A stretch of 64,000 nucleotides of DNA from Vibrio campbellii CAIM 519 = NBRC 15631 = ATCC 25920. Its GTDB lineage: Bacteria > Pseudomonadota > Gammaproteobacteria > Enterobacterales > Vibrionaceae. The first letter of the stretch is position 1; each line of letters begins with the position of its first letter. A model generated the notes under the pieces. It was not told the DNA's origin. It made no database searches and was given only the letters and a program-made list of their open reading frames with translations. The translations under genes and the position numbers were made by a program. Positions 62,334-64,000 of this stretch are shown one piece after another. The DNA lies in assembly GCF_002163755.1 (NCBI RefSeq), contig NZ_CP015863.1, forward strand, positions 2,232,001 to 2,296,000. Reading direction: 5' to 3'.

Positions 62334-64000
62334 ATGACTATTCCGACGACTGATATGCTAGACGCATGGGCTGGATTCACCGCTGGTGAGTGGCAAAACT
62401 CTGTCAACACTCGTGACTTCATCCAAAAAAACTACACACCTTATGAGGGAGACGAGTCCTTCTTAGCCGAAGTTAGCGAATCAACTTCAGCATTATGGAA
62501 CCAAGTGCTTGAAGGCATTAAACAAGAAAGCCGCACACACGCTCCTGTTGATTTCGATACCGATCTGCCATCAACGATTACTTCTCACGATGCGGGTTAC
62601 ATCAACAAAGATCTGGAAAAGATCGTTGGCTTACAAACCGATCAGCCTCTAAAACGTGCAATCATCGCCAATGGTGGTATTCGCATGGTGAAAAACTCGT
62701 GCGAAGTTTATGGCCGCGAATTGGATCCAACGCTTGAAAAGATCTTCACTGAATACCGTAAAACTCACAACAAAGCGTGTTTCGATCTTTACACCAAAGA
62801 AATCCTAGCGTGTCGTAAATCAGGCATCATCACTGGCCTTCCTGATGCCTATGGTCGTGGTCGTATTATTGGTGACTACCGTCGTATCGCCCTTTACGGT
62901 ATCGACTTCTTAAAAGCGGACAAAAAAGAGCAATACAACTCGACACAAACTTTCCTAGAGTGCGGTGGCGATCTTGAGAAAACGCTTCGTCTACGCGAAG
63001 AAATTGCAGACCAAGTTCAAGCACTTGAAGACATTCGTCAAATGGGTTTGAAATACAACATTGATATGTCGCTACCTGCAAAAACAGCGCAAGAAGCGAT
63101 TCAATTTACCTACTTTGGTTACTTGGCCGCAGTTAAATCACAAAATGGCGCAGCAATGTCATTAGGTCGTACATCGACTTTCCTAGATGTTTACCTAGAA
63201 CGTGATATCGCAAATGGCTTGATTGATGAATCACAAGCGCAAGAGATGATCGACCACTTCATCATGAAACTGCGCATGGTTCGCTTCCTTCGTACACCAG
63301 AATACGATTCATTGTTCTCTGGCGACCCTATCTGGGCAACAGAAGCAATGGCTGGTATGGGGGTTGATGGCCGTACACTAGTATCTAAGACGACATTCCG
63401 ATACTTACATACGCTACATACTATGGGTCCTGCTCCTGAACCAAACATGACGATTCTTTGGTCAGAGCAATTACCTGAAGCGTTCAAGCAATACGCGGCA
63501 AAAGTGTCAATTGATACCTCTTCTGTTCAATACGAAAACGACGATCTAATGCGTCCTGATTTCGACAATGACGACTACGCGATTGCATGTTGTGTGAGCC
63601 CACAGATTGTTGGTCAGCATATGCAGTTCTTTGGTGCACGTGCCAACCTTGCAAAAGCGCTGCTTTACACTATCAATGGTGGTATCGACGAAAAATCGAA
63701 AGCGCAAGTGGGTCCGGTAGTGGACAAAGTTCAAGATGAAATTCTCGACTTTGACGCTTTGATGCCGCGCTTCGACAACATGTTGGAATGGCTTGCAACA
63801 CAATACGTGACAGCGTTGAACATCATCCATTACTCGCATGACCGTTACAGCTACGAAGCATCACTGATGGCATTGATGGATCGCGACGTGCACCGCACTA
63901 TGGCGTGTGGTATTGCAGGTCTGTCTGTTGTCGCTGACTCTTTGGCGGCAATTAAATACGCGACCGTGAAGCCTTTTCGTGATGAAGATGGCATCGCCGT
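62334..64000 (+). CDS. pflB: pyruvate formate-lyase, partial at the window end
   Basis: Glycyl-radical enzyme turning pyruvate and CoA into acetyl-CoA and formate in anaerobic growth. About 556 codons are seen and the gene runs off the right edge. WAGFTAGEWQNSVNTRDFIQ, the catalytic Cys pair in AIACCVSPQIVG, and GRTSTFLDVYLERDI are visible. The glycyl-radical site (RVSGYAVRF-type) would lie beyond the edge. It links metabolically to ackA-pta (acetyl-CoA to acetate). The start could also be the ATG at 62355. Confidence 0.95.
   Translation, partial: MTIPTTDMLDAWAGFTAGEWQNSVNTRDFIQKNYTPYEGDESFLAEVSESTSALWNQVLEGIKQESRTHAPVDFDTDLPSTITSHDAGYINKDLEKIVGLQTDQPLKRAIIANGGIRMVKNSCEVYGRELDPTLEKIFTEYRKTHNKACFDLYTKEILACRKSGIITGLPDAYGRGRIIGDYRRIALYGIDFLKADKKEQYNSTQTFLECGGDLEKTLRLREEIADQVQALEDIRQMGLKYNIDMSLPAKTAQEAIQFTYFGYLAAVKSQNGAAMSLGRTSTFLDVYLERDIANGLIDESQAQEMIDHFIMKLRMVRFLRTPEYDSLFSGDPIWATEAMAGMGVDGRTLVSKTTFRYLHTLHTMGPAPEPNMTILWSEQLPEAFKQYAAKVSIDTSSVQYENDDLMRPDFDNDDYAIACCVSPQIVGQHMQFFGARANLAKALLYTINGGIDEKSKAQVGPVVDKVQDEILDFDALMPRFDNMLEWLATQYVTALNIIHYSHDRYSYEASLMALMDRDVHRTMACGIAGLSVVADSLAAIKYATVKPFRDEDGIA

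Overview
This window is chromosomal DNA from a gammaproteobacterium of the genus Vibrio, most likely in or near the Harveyi clade. The main evidence is the luxO-luxU pair with a divergent Qrr-type small RNA, a FadR with the extra ligand-domain segment described for Vibrio FadR, divergent fadR/nhaB, an ackA-pta pair beside yfbV, and overall Vibrio-like gene content. I cannot name the species from sequence alone.

Layout. 0.2-4.7 kb (minus strand): the fatty-acid and phospholipid cluster yceD-rpmF-plsX-fabH-fabD-fabG; acpP would lie just outside the window. 4.9-12.3 kb: maf followed by a 7-bp tandem repeat, rluC, a structured leader and rne, then a SulP transporter. 12.4-21.1 kb: a low-molecular-weight phosphatase, cobO, an AsmA-like protein, udk, apbC/mrp, metG and an unrecognised membrane-anchored protein. 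21.1-28.5 kb: fadR/nhaB, dsbB, a YecA-like protein, a MITE-like palindromic element, dusC and a diguanylate cyclase. 28.6-31.9 kb: a malZ remnant abutting a three-gene ABC importer. 32.2-36.5 kb: yfbV, ackA and pta. 36.6-43.3 kb: a glutathionyl-hydroquinone reductase and the oppABCDF oligopeptide importer. 43.9-46.7 kb: moaABCDE preceded by a candidate molybdenum-cofactor riboswitch. 47-52.1 kb: a YvcK/YbhK-like protein, luxU, luxO, qrr1 and uvrB. 52.7 kb: tRNA-Asn. 62.3 kb to the end: pyruvate formate-lyase, cut by the window edge.

The accessory region lies between tRNA-Asn and pflB (about 52.8-62.3 kb). It has long AT-rich spacers and holds two divergent two-gene modules. Each module pairs a secreted protein resembling the leukocidin/cytolysin pore-forming family with a small secreted partner, and the two partners look like paralogues. 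Next come a secreted sphingomyelinase-type phosphodiesterase and an overlapping pair made of a ToxR-like transmembrane regulator and a small single-pass membrane protein, laid out like ToxR/ToxS or VtrA/VtrC. I read it as a candidate membrane-damaging toxin locus with its own envelope-sensing regulator. This is the best candidate for an undescribed system here.

Other notable points: LuxO carries Lys where receiver domains normally have the switch Thr/Ser, next to an intact qrr1 with a perfect LuxO-site match; the uvrB upstream region holds an SOS-box-like dyad and several DnaA-box-like sequences; and malZ survives only as its C-terminal third. I saw no CRISPR array, prophage, or intact insertion sequence.
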